A stretch of DNA of 64,000 nt from CAYPEK01 sp964409645 (GCA_964409645.1 CAYPEK010000003.1:1-64000), one strand, 5' to 3'; numbered from the stretch's first letter, positions 50,485-59,930 are shown. Notes: a model not told the origin generated them from the letters alone. Numbers and translations: made by a program.

Positions 50485-53057
50485 TCCTCCGGTTTTATTA
50501 AATGATCGAATGTGCCGTTTCCATCCACGTCAACGTAGATAGGATTTATTGCTGCGAAAGAACGCATTTGAGGATACACAGGAAAAAGCGAGGTATCGCC
50601 CTCAGCGACAACAACGTACCACGTATCTCTGTTCGGAGTTATGTTCAATGTTTCATTGAGTTTAATTGTTGAGGCATTTTTAAGATCGATGTATTTCTTG
50701 ATTTCATCTCCGTTCGCATAAACCGTAACTCGGTCCAATTTAATCCATTTTGGAGCTTCGATTTTAATTTTCATTGTTATTTTTTTAGTGGATATCATGT
50801 CGCCGGGGCCGGCCTTGCCGTTGATATTAACGCGCATAAACGGGCCGCTGCTGACAACAACATGTTGAGACAAAATGCTGTTAATGAATTCAACCTGATT
50901 GAATTTTGCCATATCGGTGATGTTCGATTTAACATAGTTCTTAGGACATGCGATGCTGGAATCAAATGCTTCGTGCGAGTCGGAGTTGCCTAGTCCGGGC
51001 ATTTTCCTGCCGCGGTTGAGAAAACTAAACCAATCGATCAATTGTTTTTTAGAATCTTCATATTCGTAGCTATTGAGTATTTCCATCGTGTCGAAATCGG
51101 ACCTGTACAACGGGCTGGAGGCTTTACCGGTATCGGGGTTATATCCTACGAAATGAAAATACCCATAATATTTTGATCTCGGATGGTTTGCCTGAACAAT
51201 GACGCGCTCGCCGGTATTCTCATTGCGAAAGTCTCTAATTATATCCTCAACTGTTACCCCGATTGATTCCGGAGAGCCGTTATTCCTTTTCGACCTATCG
51301 TACTTCAGTGGGAAACCGTTAAAGTGGCCTAACCTTTTTGTTGTGTTTTCGGTTCCGATTATTGAACTCAGACGATGGGTCAAGCCGAGTCTTTCTATGA
51401 ACGGTTTAAAATCCGAAATGCGGTCGTGGTCTGAAGCCACGAATACTTTTAGTCCGTAAGCAAGGCAACCATACAACCTGTCTTCTATCGAAGCCTCTGC
51501 GTCATGGCTGAAAACTGAATGAGTGTGGAGGTCTGCAGGAATCCAACCGCTCGTATCGACAGCGCGGTCGAGAACAATTTTTACATTTTCCGTTTTGCCG
51601 GAGGTGAAGGCGATGGTTTTCTTAACATATTCATATTCGAGGCCGTGAGAAAAGTAAACATCGTATTTGCCCGGCCTTATCGGGAGCGTCTGTTTGCCGG
51701 ATGCGGTTAGAAAAGTTTGATCAATAGGTTTCATTCCAAGGTGCGGGTCTTTACCATACATCACGGAATCCATGATGCTTGGCTTTACGGAAGATTTTAT
51801 AAAACTGATCGCGGCGGGCAGGGCGTTACCTTTTCGATCGGTAATCACGAAATTCAAATACGCTGAATCGGGGATATGTAAATTCACATTTGTGGTTTTT
51901 GCTGCGGATACTTTAACGCTGACCGAGGGCCCGTCATCTTTAGTTCTTGATGTCAGCCTGAGTTGATAGTCGCCGGCAGGCATAAGGATATTGGATTTCC
52001 CTGAACCGTTGATAATGGACTGATTAAGAAGTTGTTTTCTGTCAGCGGAAAGTATTTGCAGAATTGAGGAAGCTGCGGCTTTCTTTGTGTTGCCTACGCT
52101 GCATGTACTAACAATTGTTCCTGTGTCCGCCGATTTCCTAAATTTAAGTATTTGATTGTTTACTGATGCGATGTCTTCATCTGTTGCGAAAAAATAACTT
52201 AAGGAACCTTCGGAGCCGGGTGCAGTTTTAATTCTTCCGAATTTGACGAATGTAAGCACATCGAGGCTTTTTACAAGTTTAATTTTGTCATCGAGCATAA
52301 ACCAACCGTAAGAAATACCGGCATCGCCGCCGCCGAAAAGCGCATCCGTATCGATAGGTTCGCTCACAGTTCCTACATAACCCGAACCGGGAGAGAAAAG
52401 GTTGATCCTATCTCCAACCATGAATACGAGCCCGATGTTAACCGAAATGTTTTTTTCGGATTTGTTGGGTATAGCTAGCTTAGCCTCAAGTACGGGTGAA
52501 TCAGCTTTTAAAATGTAATCGATATACAAATCGAGATTAAGCGATTTGCTGGATTTTGTGAGAATATCCTTTCTAACGGTAAACTCCGCGTCTTTTCCGT
52601 AAACGCGAACAATAGCTTCACCTTCGGATCCGTCTTTGATGATTTCAGCTTTATAAGGCTCAAAAAGGCGCGAATCGAGAATCGGGTCTTCTCCCTTGTA
52701 AAAAATCAGGAAGACATCTCCCATAAGATTTCGCCAGCGGAAGTTTTTTCCGTCCGGTCTTATAATTCCAGCGTCTTCAATTTCTCCGGAATAAAATGCA
52801 TAACCGTCTGCTGGCCTGACTCCCGAAATAATGTAACCTGTATCGTTATTGAACAGTTTGAAATCGCCTGTCCGGCCATCTGATTTCGGTCCTCCGATCA
52901 GTTCTGATTCACTTTTCACGACAATTGCTTTTACAGCGCTTCTGGGGAGAAGACCGTCTTTATCAACAACGCTGCCGTCTGATAATACTGCAAATGCGTG
53001 AGAAGCTATCATGGAAATAAGGAATGCAAATAGGATTGTGCAAGCTTTTCTATTCAT
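50481..53057 (-). CDS. exported CehA/McbA-family PHP metallohydrolase
   Basis: An 858-residue protein with signal peptide (CTILFAFLISMIASHAFA). The catalytic PHP-type domain lies in the C-terminal third: DLHTHSVFSHDAEASIEDRL (HxH metal ligands), GLKVFVASDHDRISDF, IVQANHPRS and GLGNSDSHEAF. Before it come two or three beta-sandwich domains, including a carboxypeptidase-regulatory-like one (NLHIPDSAYLNFVITDRKG). CehA-type relatives hydrolyse esters such as carbaryl, but substrate here is open. SD GTGAGG. It stands alone. Confidence 0.87.
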   Translation of the reverse strand: MNRKACTILFAFLISMIASHAFAVLSDGSVVDKDGLLPRSAVKAIVVKSESELIGGPKSDGRTGDFKLFNNDTGYIISGVRPADGYAFYSGEIEDAGIIRPDGKNFRWRNLMGDVFLIFYKGEDPILDSRLFEPYKAEIIKDGSEGEAIVRVYGKDAEFTVRKDILTKSSKSLNLDLYIDYILKADSPVLEAKLAIPNKSEKNISVNIGLVFMVGDRINLFSPGSGYVGTVSEPIDTDALFGGGDAGISYGWFMLDDKIKLVKSLDVLTFVKFGRIKTAPGSEGSLSYFFATDEDIASVNNQILKFRKSADTGTIVSTCSVGNTKKAAASSILQILSADRKQLLNQSIINGSGKSNILMPAGDYQLRLTSRTKDDGPSVSVKVSAAKTTNVNLHIPDSAYLNFVITDRKGNALPAAISFIKSSVKPSIMDSVMYGKDPHLGMKPIDQTFLTASGKQTLPIRPGKYDVYFSHGLEYEYVKKTIAFTSGKTENVKIVLDRAVDTSGWIPADLHTHSVFSHDAEASIEDRLYGCLAYGLKVFVASDHDRISDFKPFIERLGLTHRLSSIIGTENTTKRLGHFNGFPLKYDRSKRNNGSPESIGVTVEDIIRDFRNENTGERVIVQANHPRSKYYGYFHFVGYNPDTGKASSPLYRSDFDTMEILNSYEYEDSKKQLIDWFSFLNRGRKMPGLGNSDSHEAFDSSIACPKNYVKSNITDMAKFNQVEFINSILSQHVVVSSGPFMRVNINGKAGPGDMISTKKITMKIKIEAPKWIKLDRVTVYANGDEIKKYIDLKNASTIKLNETLNITPNRDTWYVVVAEGDTSLFPVYPQMRSFAAINPIYVDVDGNGTFDHLIKPED

Positions 53058-53183
53058 GGCCTCACCACAATAGTTCCAAATTTAATGACATCATATATGA
53101 ATAAGTAGATAAAACCAATAAATATTAATCGTGTGATACTTGGGTAAGAACTTAAAAGTCAATCAAAAATGACTAAAGGCAGC

Positions 53184-53564
53184 TTATTTAAGGCCAAGAA
53201 CCTTTTTGAAGACATTGACAGCTTTTTCTTCGTCGAAAGGTTTGGAAACAACGCTCTGTGCGCCGGCTTCGAGAGCTTCGAGGAGTTTGTCCTGAGCGCC
53301 GCCGAGCGAACTTACGACTATGATTTTTGCTGTTGGGTCGGAAGCTATGATCTGCTTGACCGCTTCCATTCCGCCGATTCCGGGCATGGATAAATCCATG
53401 GTTACTAAATCGGGTTTATACTTGTTGTAAAATTCTATCGCCTGCTCTCCGGTAACCGCATTATCGACAACTTCGCAACCTTCGATACCTTCGATTATTT
53501 CAGCAAGCAGATGGGCCGCAACTCTACTGTCATCCGCTATAAGGATTTTCTTTGTCTCGCCCAT
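53184..53564 (-). CDS. single-domain CheY-like response regulator
   Basis: A 126-residue receiver domain. Acidic pocket IADDS, phosphorylation site LVTMDLSMPGIGG (Asp), switch Ser in IIVVSSLGG and Lys in VVSKPF are all present. The start at 53564 follows GGAAGGGAC and removes an unrelated N-terminal extension. It is 41 nt behind the CheX-fusion gene on the same strand, making a CheY/CheX pair outside any chemotaxis cluster. Confidence 0.95.
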   Translation of the reverse strand: MGETKKILIADDSRVAAHLLAEIIEGIEGCEVVDNAVTGEQAIEFYNKYKPDLVTMDLSMPGIGGMEAVKQIIASDPTAKIIVVSSLGGAQDKLLEALEAGAQSVVSKPFDEEKAVNVFKKVLGLK

Positions 53565-53605
53565 AGGTCCCTTCCTTCCCGAAGAATGGTTTGTTGGATT
53601 GTCAA

Positions 53606-54481
53606 TCACACTTTCATCAAGATTGCAAGCTCGTAATTCCCAATCTGAGTGTATCCCGGTATTATAATCGCTTTTTCGCCTTTAGTAACCGGTAATGTTT
53701 TGTCAACTTTATCCACATGACTGATCGGAGGCTGGAAATCGAGTTTCTTGCCGAGTTCGATCATTTTCGATCTGATGTTGCCGCAAACGATGTTAACGAA
53801 TTCCGATACCGTGTCTTTTATCAATTCCTCATCGTAAGGGAGATCATCTTTTTTGAAGGTCTTCTTCGCGATTTCGTGTCCGATGTTCCACGACACATTG
53901 ATGAGATACCGTGCGCTGAGGTCGCCTCTGAAATCGAGATATGTGATGCAGCCAAGATTTTCGATCTGCTCGGATTCGATCTTAAGCTGTCCCGATTTGG
54001 AGATCATATCTCCCACGCGCCTGAGAAGTTTTTCAGTGAGGTCCACGGAAACTTCGACGAGTTCCTTGTTGGGAATATCTTCCTGAATCATTACTTCGAT
54101 CGGCGGTATGGCCTGCTGTTCGGATTTGAAATCATGAAGATGCTGATCGACCTGTTCGTTTGTAAGATGGCCGCAAGCGATGATTGCTTCGCCCAGATAA
54201 ATATGGTTGTTTTTCTGGATGGTAACAATCTCTTCGAGCTGTTGAGGCGTGAGGAACCCCATGCTGACTGCGAGGTCGCCGAACCTCATGTCGGTGCGTT
54301 TCTGTTCATTGTGGATTTTGGCGACTTGTTTCTCTGATAGAAACTGGTATTGCACTGCAATTTCGCCGAGTTTGAGGATTTTCGATTTTTGAAAATTTAT
54401 CGCGTCAATTAACTGATCTTTGTTTAGAATCTCCTTTTCCAGTAGGTACTGGCCGAAAAATTTCGGGATCATAGATGACAT
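53606..54481 (-). CDS. CheX-like phosphatase fused to MshEN-like repeats
   Basis: A 291-residue protein. Residues 8-120 hold four copies of a ~23-residue unit (FGQYLLEKEILNKDQLIDAI; LGEIAVQYQFLSEKQVAKIH; FGDLAVSMGFLTPQQLEEIV; LGEAIIACGHLTNEQVDQHL), i.e. two MshEN/T2SSE-N domains, a fold that binds c-di-GMP in some ATPases. Residues 135-291 form a CheX/CheC-type domain; KDTVSEFVNIVCGN carries the ExxN phosphatase signature (Glu227, Asn230). CheX dephosphorylates CheY-P, and a CheY gene follows in the operon. SD GGAG eight nt before ATG. Divergent from the GGDEF gene with 199 nt between. Confidence 0.85.
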   Translation of the reverse strand: MSSMIPKFFGQYLLEKEILNKDQLIDAINFQKSKILKLGEIAVQYQFLSEKQVAKIHNEQKRTDMRFGDLAVSMGFLTPQQLEEIVTIQKNNHIYLGEAIIACGHLTNEQVDQHLHDFKSEQQAIPPIEVMIQEDIPNKELVEVSVDLTEKLLRRVGDMISKSGQLKIESEQIENLGCITYLDFRGDLSARYLINVSWNIGHEIAKKTFKKDDLPYDEELIKDTVSEFVNIVCGNIRSKMIELGKKLDFQPPISHVDKVDKTLPVTKGEKAIIIPGYTQIGNYELAILMKV

Positions 54482-54639
54482 GCTTGCGGCTCCTTTTCGC
54501 CAAAATCGCCAATTGAAGCGTAATTCCCATTAACTGGCCATAATAATATTATTGGATTTGGAATTTATGTCAATACTGAACATTGTTAGAAGAAAAATCG
54601 CCGGATTATGGTGTTTTTTAACAGATTTGTTATAGTTGT

Positions 54640-54668
54640 TTGACACGTATTGAAGTCAATTATAAAAT
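54640..54668 (+). promoter_or_regulatory. sigma70-type promoter of the GGDEF gene
   Basis: TTGACA at 54640-54645, 17-nt spacer, TAAAAT at 54663-54668 (within TATAAAAT). Predicted start near 54675, only about 6 nt before the ATG at 54681. Confidence 0.7.
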
Positions 54669-54680
54669 GACTGCAAACTT

Positions 54681-56372
54681 ATGAATGTTGTGAATCTATA
54701 TCATATTTTACTCGCAGTGGAAGCGGTTCTTTTAATTGTTGTATTTTTGCTTTCCACCGCTCACTTGTCGAGACTGAAGAGAAGAAGATTTTTATATGTC
54801 GCGGCCGGCGCTCTTCTGCTGCTCGTGTTTTCGCTTCCGGATGCCGCGGGATATTTCATATCTTTACCCCAAAATATTAAAGAGTTCGCGCGTATCGCGG
54901 TTACGTTGGGCATATTCCTTTGGATGCTCGTTTCGACTCACGCCGACAGGAGGATGGGGACGAGGCTGGCAATCCTTGTTTTCATTGTTACTTTTATTGT
55001 TATCTGTGTCTATATAATGGCGGGCAGACTTGCCAATCCGGGACGTTTTTCGTATCTGTCAACTTTGAATTATTTTGATATGTGCCTCGTTGTTTATGCT
55101 TTGATTTATATGGCGGCGGCAAGAAGAGCAGGAAATCATTTTTTCTTTCAGGCATTTATTTTTTACGGGATCGGACAGGCTTTATCTATCTATTCCGTGC
55201 TGATGAGGAATGGAATCTGCATATCAGGCGAGTTGCAGCCGCTGACTGTCGATCTCATTTCTTCGACGGCAAGAATATTCGGTTTGATTTCAATATTGCT
55301 ATATACGGATGCCGCAGCATCGGCGACATTGAAAATAGAGGTAATTAAGAGGGAATTAAAGGCAGGCATTTCGACTGCCGTCTCCGAAGCGATGGCTAAG
55401 ATTCGAGCTTCAGATGGAGACGAAGCCAACAGGGCGAAAATGATGTCGTCCGGGTTGTCCGCGATTGCGGAAGCGTTGCGAGTGAATCTCGGATGCACGA
55501 TGATTTTTTACGGAGTCAGGATAGACAAGTCCGAAGATTTTTCGTTCACGGATTTGCTCGGAACCGAGTCTTACGGACAGATGCTGAAGTCGATGAAGCT
55601 TCCGGATATGGCAATTGCCGCGTTGCAGGACAAGAAGCGTCCTACACTGGTTCTTGATGCCGTGTCCGATCCGATGATTCGCGATCCGTATTTCGAATTG
55701 ATCGGAATGAAATCGTTTGTGATAATTCCGGTGTTCAGTGAAGAAAAACTGATCGGGATTATGCTGATAGGAGCGGGCGAGGCCGGAGCTCCGTTTTCGT
55801 ATGATCTTTCGGTGCTACCGCTTCTTGCATCTAACATTTCTCTTCTCGTCTCTTTCATTGAACTAAGGAGAGATGCCGTTGCGGCGCCGGAGACTGATGC
55901 GGTTTCATTACTGCGTAACTTTTCTTCGTTTCAAAAACTTCTGTCGGATTCGATCGATGATGCGGACAGAAACGGTTCGCAAATGGTACTAATATTTTTC
56001 GACGTCGATCATTTTTCGAATGTTAATGAGAAGCTCGGTTTTGAGCGCGGCGATCAGTTGCTGAGAGATTTAGGAGTAATATTGTCGGAGTATGCAGCGC
56101 CCGGATATACGGGGCGTGTAGGAGCGGACGAGTTTGCGCAGATTCTGCCCGGCGCCGGAGAAGATGCGAGAGCGAAGCTCGAAGAGGAATTGCCTCAGAT
56201 AACGTCTCGCATCAAGCAGATGTATTCAGATGCGAACATTACAATATCAGTTGCTTTTTCGATATATCCTTTTGACTTCTTCGAAAAAACCGGTGTTTTC
56301 AGCAAAATGAGGGAAATGCTTGCAGCGGGCAGAACCGCTACCAGCCGTATCGTAAGAGTGAAAGTCGGATGA
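54681..56372 (+). CDS. membrane GAF-GGDEF protein (putative diguanylate cyclase, GADEF variant)
   Basis: A 563-residue protein. The first ~215 residues contain about seven TM helices (e.g. ILLAVEAVLLIVVFLLSTAH, LFSLPDAAGYFIS-type segments) like other 7TM sensor modules; about 225-395 is a GAF-like domain; about 405-563 is the GGDEF domain with MVLIFFDVDHFSNVNEKLGF, ERGDQLLRDLG and RVGADEFAQILPG. The signature is GADEF (residues 481-485) instead of GGDEF, so cyclase activity is uncertain. No SD is visible and the promoter predicts a leaderless mRNA. It is divergent from the MshEN-CheX/CheY operon. Confidence 0.88.
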   Translation: MNVVNLYHILLAVEAVLLIVVFLLSTAHLSRLKRRRFLYVAAGALLLLVFSLPDAAGYFISLPQNIKEFARIAVTLGIFLWMLVSTHADRRMGTRLAILVFIVTFIVICVYIMAGRLANPGRFSYLSTLNYFDMCLVVYALIYMAAARRAGNHFFFQAFIFYGIGQALSIYSVLMRNGICISGELQPLTVDLISSTARIFGLISILLYTDAAASATLKIEVIKRELKAGISTAVSEAMAKIRASDGDEANRAKMMSSGLSAIAEALRVNLGCTMIFYGVRIDKSEDFSFTDLLGTESYGQMLKSMKLPDMAIAALQDKKRPTLVLDAVSDPMIRDPYFELIGMKSFVIIPVFSEEKLIGIMLIGAGEAGAPFSYDLSVLPLLASNISLLVSFIELRRDAVAAPETDAVSLLRNFSSFQKLLSDSIDDADRNGSQMVLIFFDVDHFSNVNEKLGFERGDQLLRDLGVILSEYAAPGYTGRVGADEFAQILPGAGEDARAKLEEELPQITSRIKQMYSDANITISVAFSIYPFDFFEKTGVFSKMREMLAAGRTATSRIVRVKVG

Positions 56373-56429
56373 TATGAAGATTCAACGTATTTGATATCAG
56401 ATTAAATCAGAAAAAAAGTGAGGGTGAAA

Positions 56430-57629
56430 TTGAAAATTGCCTATTTCGATTGTTTTTCGGGTGTAAGCGGCGATATGTTGCTTGCATCGTTGTTTGATGC
56501 CGGGCTGAATATCGAATTATGGAAAGATGAGATGGGAAAGTTGTTCCTGTGTGAAGAGCCCGAATACATAGTTGAAAAAGTTACGCGTGGCGGGATCTCG
56601 GCTACATCGTTTGAAGTTGTCGAAAAAGAGAAAACTCATTTGGAAAGAAAACTTTCAGATATATTGAGCGTACTTGAAAAAAGCGGACTCGACGATCAAA
56701 CAAAGGAAAGAGCATCTAACATTTTCAGGCGTCTTGCGTCTTGCGAGGCGGAAATTCACAGAACTGATATAAGTGAAGTTCATTTTCATGAATTAAGCGG
56801 ACTGGATACTATTGTGGATGTGGTTGGATGCCTGACGGCAATAAAGCTGCTCGGTGTTGAACATGTGATAGCTTCCCCAATTAATGTAGGGTCGGGATTT
56901 GTTGAATGCGCGCATGGCGTTTTGCCTGTCCCTGCGCCTGCGACCGCTAAATTACTGACAGGTTATCCGGTTTACAGCAGGTTTGAGGGAGAACTGACGA
57001 CGCCGACTGGTGCGCTGCTTATAACGGAAATAGCCTCGTCTTTTGGTGAAATGCCGCAGATGGTAATAGATAGCATAGGCTGCGGTGGAGGAAGAGAGCT
57101 TGAAGGTCATCCGAATGTATTACGGGTTTTCATCGGGCAGGCAGTCGAACAGGCCGGGGCTGACTCAAACGATGTTGTCTATCACATATCGACTAATATA
57201 GATGATATGGATCCGAGAGTGATTGGTTGGCTTCTTGAAAAAGAAATGGAAGAGGGTGCTCTGGACGTTTATATCGAACCGGTTTATATGAAGAAAAACC
57301 GTCCGGGTAACGTCATCAACGTGATATGCAATTCTGATTTCGTGGAGAGAGCGATCGAACTTATTCTTACCGAAACAACGACGCTCGGGGTGAGAATTGT
57401 CCCCGTACAGCGGTTTTGTCTTGAGCGGCGTTTTGAAAAGGTCGCGACTGAATATGGCGAGGTGAACGTTAAGCTGGTAGTATCAGGAGGGAAGGTGATG
57501 AGGGCAAATCCGGAGTACGAGGATTGCGCCAGAATTGCTCGCGAAAGCGGCGTGCCTATAATAAAAATAATAGAAGAGTCGAAGAAAATAGCCGACGCGA
57601 TTTTTGTGAATAATTTGGAGAATAAATAA
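56430..57629 (+). CDS. larC: nickel-pincer cofactor biosynthesis protein LarC
   Basis: A 399-residue protein of the LarC (formerly DUF111) family, which inserts nickel into the pincer nucleotide cofactor of lactate racemase. Typical segments: KIAYFDCFSGVSGDMLLASL at the N-terminus, VHFHELSGLDTIVDVVG, ANVPVPAPAT-like VLPVPAPATAKLL, TPTGALLITEIA and, in the C-terminal part, STNIDDMDPRVIGWL. TTG at 56430 is preferred (GAGGG just before; relatives begin here); GTG at 56418 is the longer alternative. No larA, larB or larE is in the window. Confidence 0.92.
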   Translation: MKIAYFDCFSGVSGDMLLASLFDAGLNIELWKDEMGKLFLCEEPEYIVEKVTRGGISATSFEVVEKEKTHLERKLSDILSVLEKSGLDDQTKERASNIFRRLASCEAEIHRTDISEVHFHELSGLDTIVDVVGCLTAIKLLGVEHVIASPINVGSGFVECAHGVLPVPAPATAKLLTGYPVYSRFEGELTTPTGALLITEIASSFGEMPQMVIDSIGCGGGRELEGHPNVLRVFIGQAVEQAGADSNDVVYHISTNIDDMDPRVIGWLLEKEMEEGALDVYIEPVYMKKNRPGNVINVICNSDFVERAIELILTETTTLGVRIVPVQRFCLERRFEKVATEYGEVNVKLVVSGGKVMRANPEYEDCARIARESGVPIIKIIEESKKIADAIFVNNLENK

Positions 57630-57644
57630 CGAGAGGCTGATAAA

Positions 57645-58157
57645 GTGAAACTCGGTACTTTTGACGTAATAGCATTAATAGTGATTTTAATTCCGGCGAT
57701 TAAGTCGCTGATTAAAGGATTCCTGAAAGAAATATTCGAGACTGTAGGATTGGTGGGCGGACTTATTTTAGGAAGGTTGTTATGTGTGCCTGTCGGTTCG
57801 CTATTCAAGGCATGGATCACGAATGAATGGGCGATTAAAGCTGTCGGGTTCGTGGTTGTGTATCTGATTGTCTTTCTCGCCTGTTTCATAATCCAGTTCG
57901 TTGCAAAAAAAGCAGTCAACAAAGTGAATCTGTCGGCGGCGGACAGAATCGGCGGTTTTTTGGTCGGGGCAATAAAAGGCATGTTGCTGATCGGAGTATT
58001 CGTGCTTTTGGTGAACGGACTTACCGGCTCCATCGATAAGTCGTTTCTTAAAGATACGTATTTAGCGAGACCGATACTCGGATTTATGAAAATAGTAACC
58101 GGAATTGTTATCCCCACGCTGAAATCCAAAGTTATGATATTGATGGATTTCGTTTAA
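57645..58157 (+). CDS. CvpA-family membrane protein
   Basis: A 170-residue inner-membrane protein with GTG start and four TM segments (about 7-20, 28-45, 64-88, 103-122). TFDVIALIVILIPAIKSLIK followed by GFLKEIFETVGLVGGLILG is the CvpA signature. The family is linked to colicin V production, cell-envelope stress and biofilm traits in some bacteria. It lies 15 nt after larC and 2 nt before the Dus gene, so all three are one operon. Confidence 0.9.
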   Translation: MKLGTFDVIALIVILIPAIKSLIKGFLKEIFETVGLVGGLILGRLLCVPVGSLFKAWITNEWAIKAVGFVVVYLIVFLACFIIQFVAKKAVNKVNLSAADRIGGFLVGAIKGMLLIGVFVLLVNGLTGSIDKSFLKDTYLARPILGFMKIVTGIVIPTLKSKVMILMDFV

Positions 58158-58159
58158 TT

Positions 58160-59158
58160 GTGAGCAAAAACAATCTTAAACCTACGTCGAAAGAACTGTT
58201 CGTCAACGGAGCGATAATGGCTCCCATGTCGGATGTGAATCAACCTGCGTTTTGCAGAGTTCTGAAAGACCTCGGATGCAAAATTATTTATACCGGCTTG
58301 TTAACTAGCCATGGTTTAGTACATGGAAATAAGAACACGTTCGAAATAATTAAATTGCTGCCTGATGGGGTGACGATGGTCGGACAGATATTCGGCGCCG
58401 AGCCGGAGATAATGAGAGATGCGGCGCTGATTCTGGAGCAATCATGCAAGTTTTCGGCGATTGATATCAATATGGGTTGTCCTGTCCCAAAAGTTGTTAA
58501 AGGAAACGCCGGCGTGGGTTTAATGAGAGACCCGGAGTTGGCGGGGCGTATTGTTAAGTTGGTATCTGAAGCTGTGAAACTGCCCGTAACAGTGAAAATG
58601 AGATCGGGATGGAGTTCTGAAGAAATCAATTGTCTGGAATTGGCTGCAATATGCGTTGATTCCGGCGCGGCGGCGGTTTCACTACATCCAAGAACGAAGG
58701 TTCAGGCATATCATGGAAAAGCCGACTGGGAATTGGTCGCGCGAATGAAGGAAAAGATTTCCGTCCCGGTGATTGGTTCCGGTGATATATGCAGTCCGCA
58801 GGAAGCGATATCAAAAATGAAGAAGTATGGATGCGATTCGGTAATGATCGGGCGGGCCACGCGGACTGATCCGACAATTCTCGGCAGAACTTCTGTTTTG
58901 ATGCAAGAAGGCGTTGAGGTGAAGCCGCCCAGACGGGAAGAATTGCTCGACATTGCTATAAAACATTTCAGATATCATATTGATATTGAGGGGCCTGATA
59001 GAGGCGTAAGGTCTCTTAGAAGTCACCTTGCATATTATATAAAAGGTATGCCGGGCGCGGCGGATATCAGAAACAGGATTGTTCATGAGTCAAATTCTGA
59101 GATGATGATTGATATGCTTGAGGCATACGCGGATTTCGTAAAAAATAATGAGAAATGA
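58160..59158 (+). CDS. dus: tRNA-dihydrouridine synthase
   Basis: A 332-residue FMN enzyme that reduces uridines in tRNA D-loops. GAIMAPMSDVNQPAFCRVL, IDINMGCPVPKVVKGNAGVG (catalytic Cys), VKMRSGW, VSLHPRTKVQAYHGKADW and SVMIGRATRTDP are the standard TIM-barrel motifs in order. Start is GTG, 2 nt after the CvpA stop. Closest by motif to DusB, but the subgroup is not certain. Confidence 0.94.
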   Translation: MSKNNLKPTSKELFVNGAIMAPMSDVNQPAFCRVLKDLGCKIIYTGLLTSHGLVHGNKNTFEIIKLLPDGVTMVGQIFGAEPEIMRDAALILEQSCKFSAIDINMGCPVPKVVKGNAGVGLMRDPELAGRIVKLVSEAVKLPVTVKMRSGWSSEEINCLELAAICVDSGAAAVSLHPRTKVQAYHGKADWELVARMKEKISVPVIGSGDICSPQEAISKMKKYGCDSVMIGRATRTDPTILGRTSVLMQEGVEVKPPRREELLDIAIKHFRYHIDIEGPDRGVRSLRSHLAYYIKGMPGAADIRNRIVHESNSEMMIDMLEAYADFVKNNEK

Positions 59159-59199
59159 CTCGAATGCGACGATAGTTGAATAGCAGAGGGAGGGAATCG

Positions 59200-59856
59200 A
59201 TGGTTCCTATAATATCGTTTGCAGGTAAATCGAACACCGGCAAAACATCATTGATAGAAAAACTGTTAGTTGAATTGAAGAACAGAGGTGTTAGAGCGTC
59301 CGTTCTTAAATGCACAAAACATCACTTTGAAGTCGATATGGAGGAAAAAGATACGTGGCGTCATTCACAGGCAGGTGCAATGGAGGTTGGCATTCTGACA
59401 CCTGATAAGGCAGCGGTTTTTATAAATGAAACACCTGAGAGTATTGAAGAGTTTGTATTCAATTATTTCACGGGTTCGGACTTGATAATTGTTGAAGGAG
59501 GAAAGGAATCTAACATTCCAAAATTCTGGCTGCTTGAGTCCAAGGAAGACATTCCTGATTGCCCGGACGAATTACTGCTTGGTACAGTTGGCGATTTCGA
59601 GTATTTTGGAAAAAGCCAGCACTTCAGGAGAGACGACATAGAGAAAATCGCGAATAAAATTCAGGAAGAATTCTTTGAATATGAGTCGCGGGGCGGGGCC
59701 AAGGTATGGATTGACGGAAAACCGCTTTTAATGAAGCCGTTTATTCAAAGCTTTGTCAGGAAAACGATCCTTGGAATGCTGTCATCACTTAAAGGAGCAA
59801 AAAAGGGAAATCTGATACAAATTAAGATTGGCCGATCAATAAATGATGACGAATGA
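59200..59856 (+). CDS. mobB: molybdopterin-guanine dinucleotide biosynthesis protein MobB
   Basis: A 218-residue P-loop GTPase that assists MobA in attaching GMP to molybdopterin. Walker A FAGKSNTGKTSLIEKLL, then CTKHHFEVDMEEKDTWRHSQ AG (typical KHxxHxFxxDxxGKDSxxxxxAGA pattern) and LIIVEGGKES. The start at 59200 has GAGGGAGGG before it. The C-terminal ~60 residues (KVWIDGKPLLMKPFIQSFVR) extend beyond the minimal MobB and match the common DUF-type tail found in fusion or anaerobe versions. Last of the larC-cvpA-dus run. Confidence 0.9.
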   Translation: MVPIISFAGKSNTGKTSLIEKLLVELKNRGVRASVLKCTKHHFEVDMEEKDTWRHSQAGAMEVGILTPDKAAVFINETPESIEEFVFNYFTGSDLIIVEGGKESNIPKFWLLESKEDIPDCPDELLLGTVGDFEYFGKSQHFRRDDIEKIANKIQEEFFEYESRGGAKVWIDGKPLLMKPFIQSFVRKTILGMLSSLKGAKKGNLIQIKIGRSINDDE

Positions 59857-59902
59857 CAGATAGTGAATAAATATAAGGAAATAGTAAAAAAATCATATAA
59901 TA

Positions 59903-59930
59903 TTGACATAATGGCGTGTGATGATTAAAA
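59903..59930 (+). promoter_or_regulatory. possible promoter of the ferredoxin gene
   Basis: TTGACA is perfect; the best -10 at 16 nt is TTAAAA, a weak match. It lies about 95 nt before the ferredoxin ATG. Confidence 0.35.
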
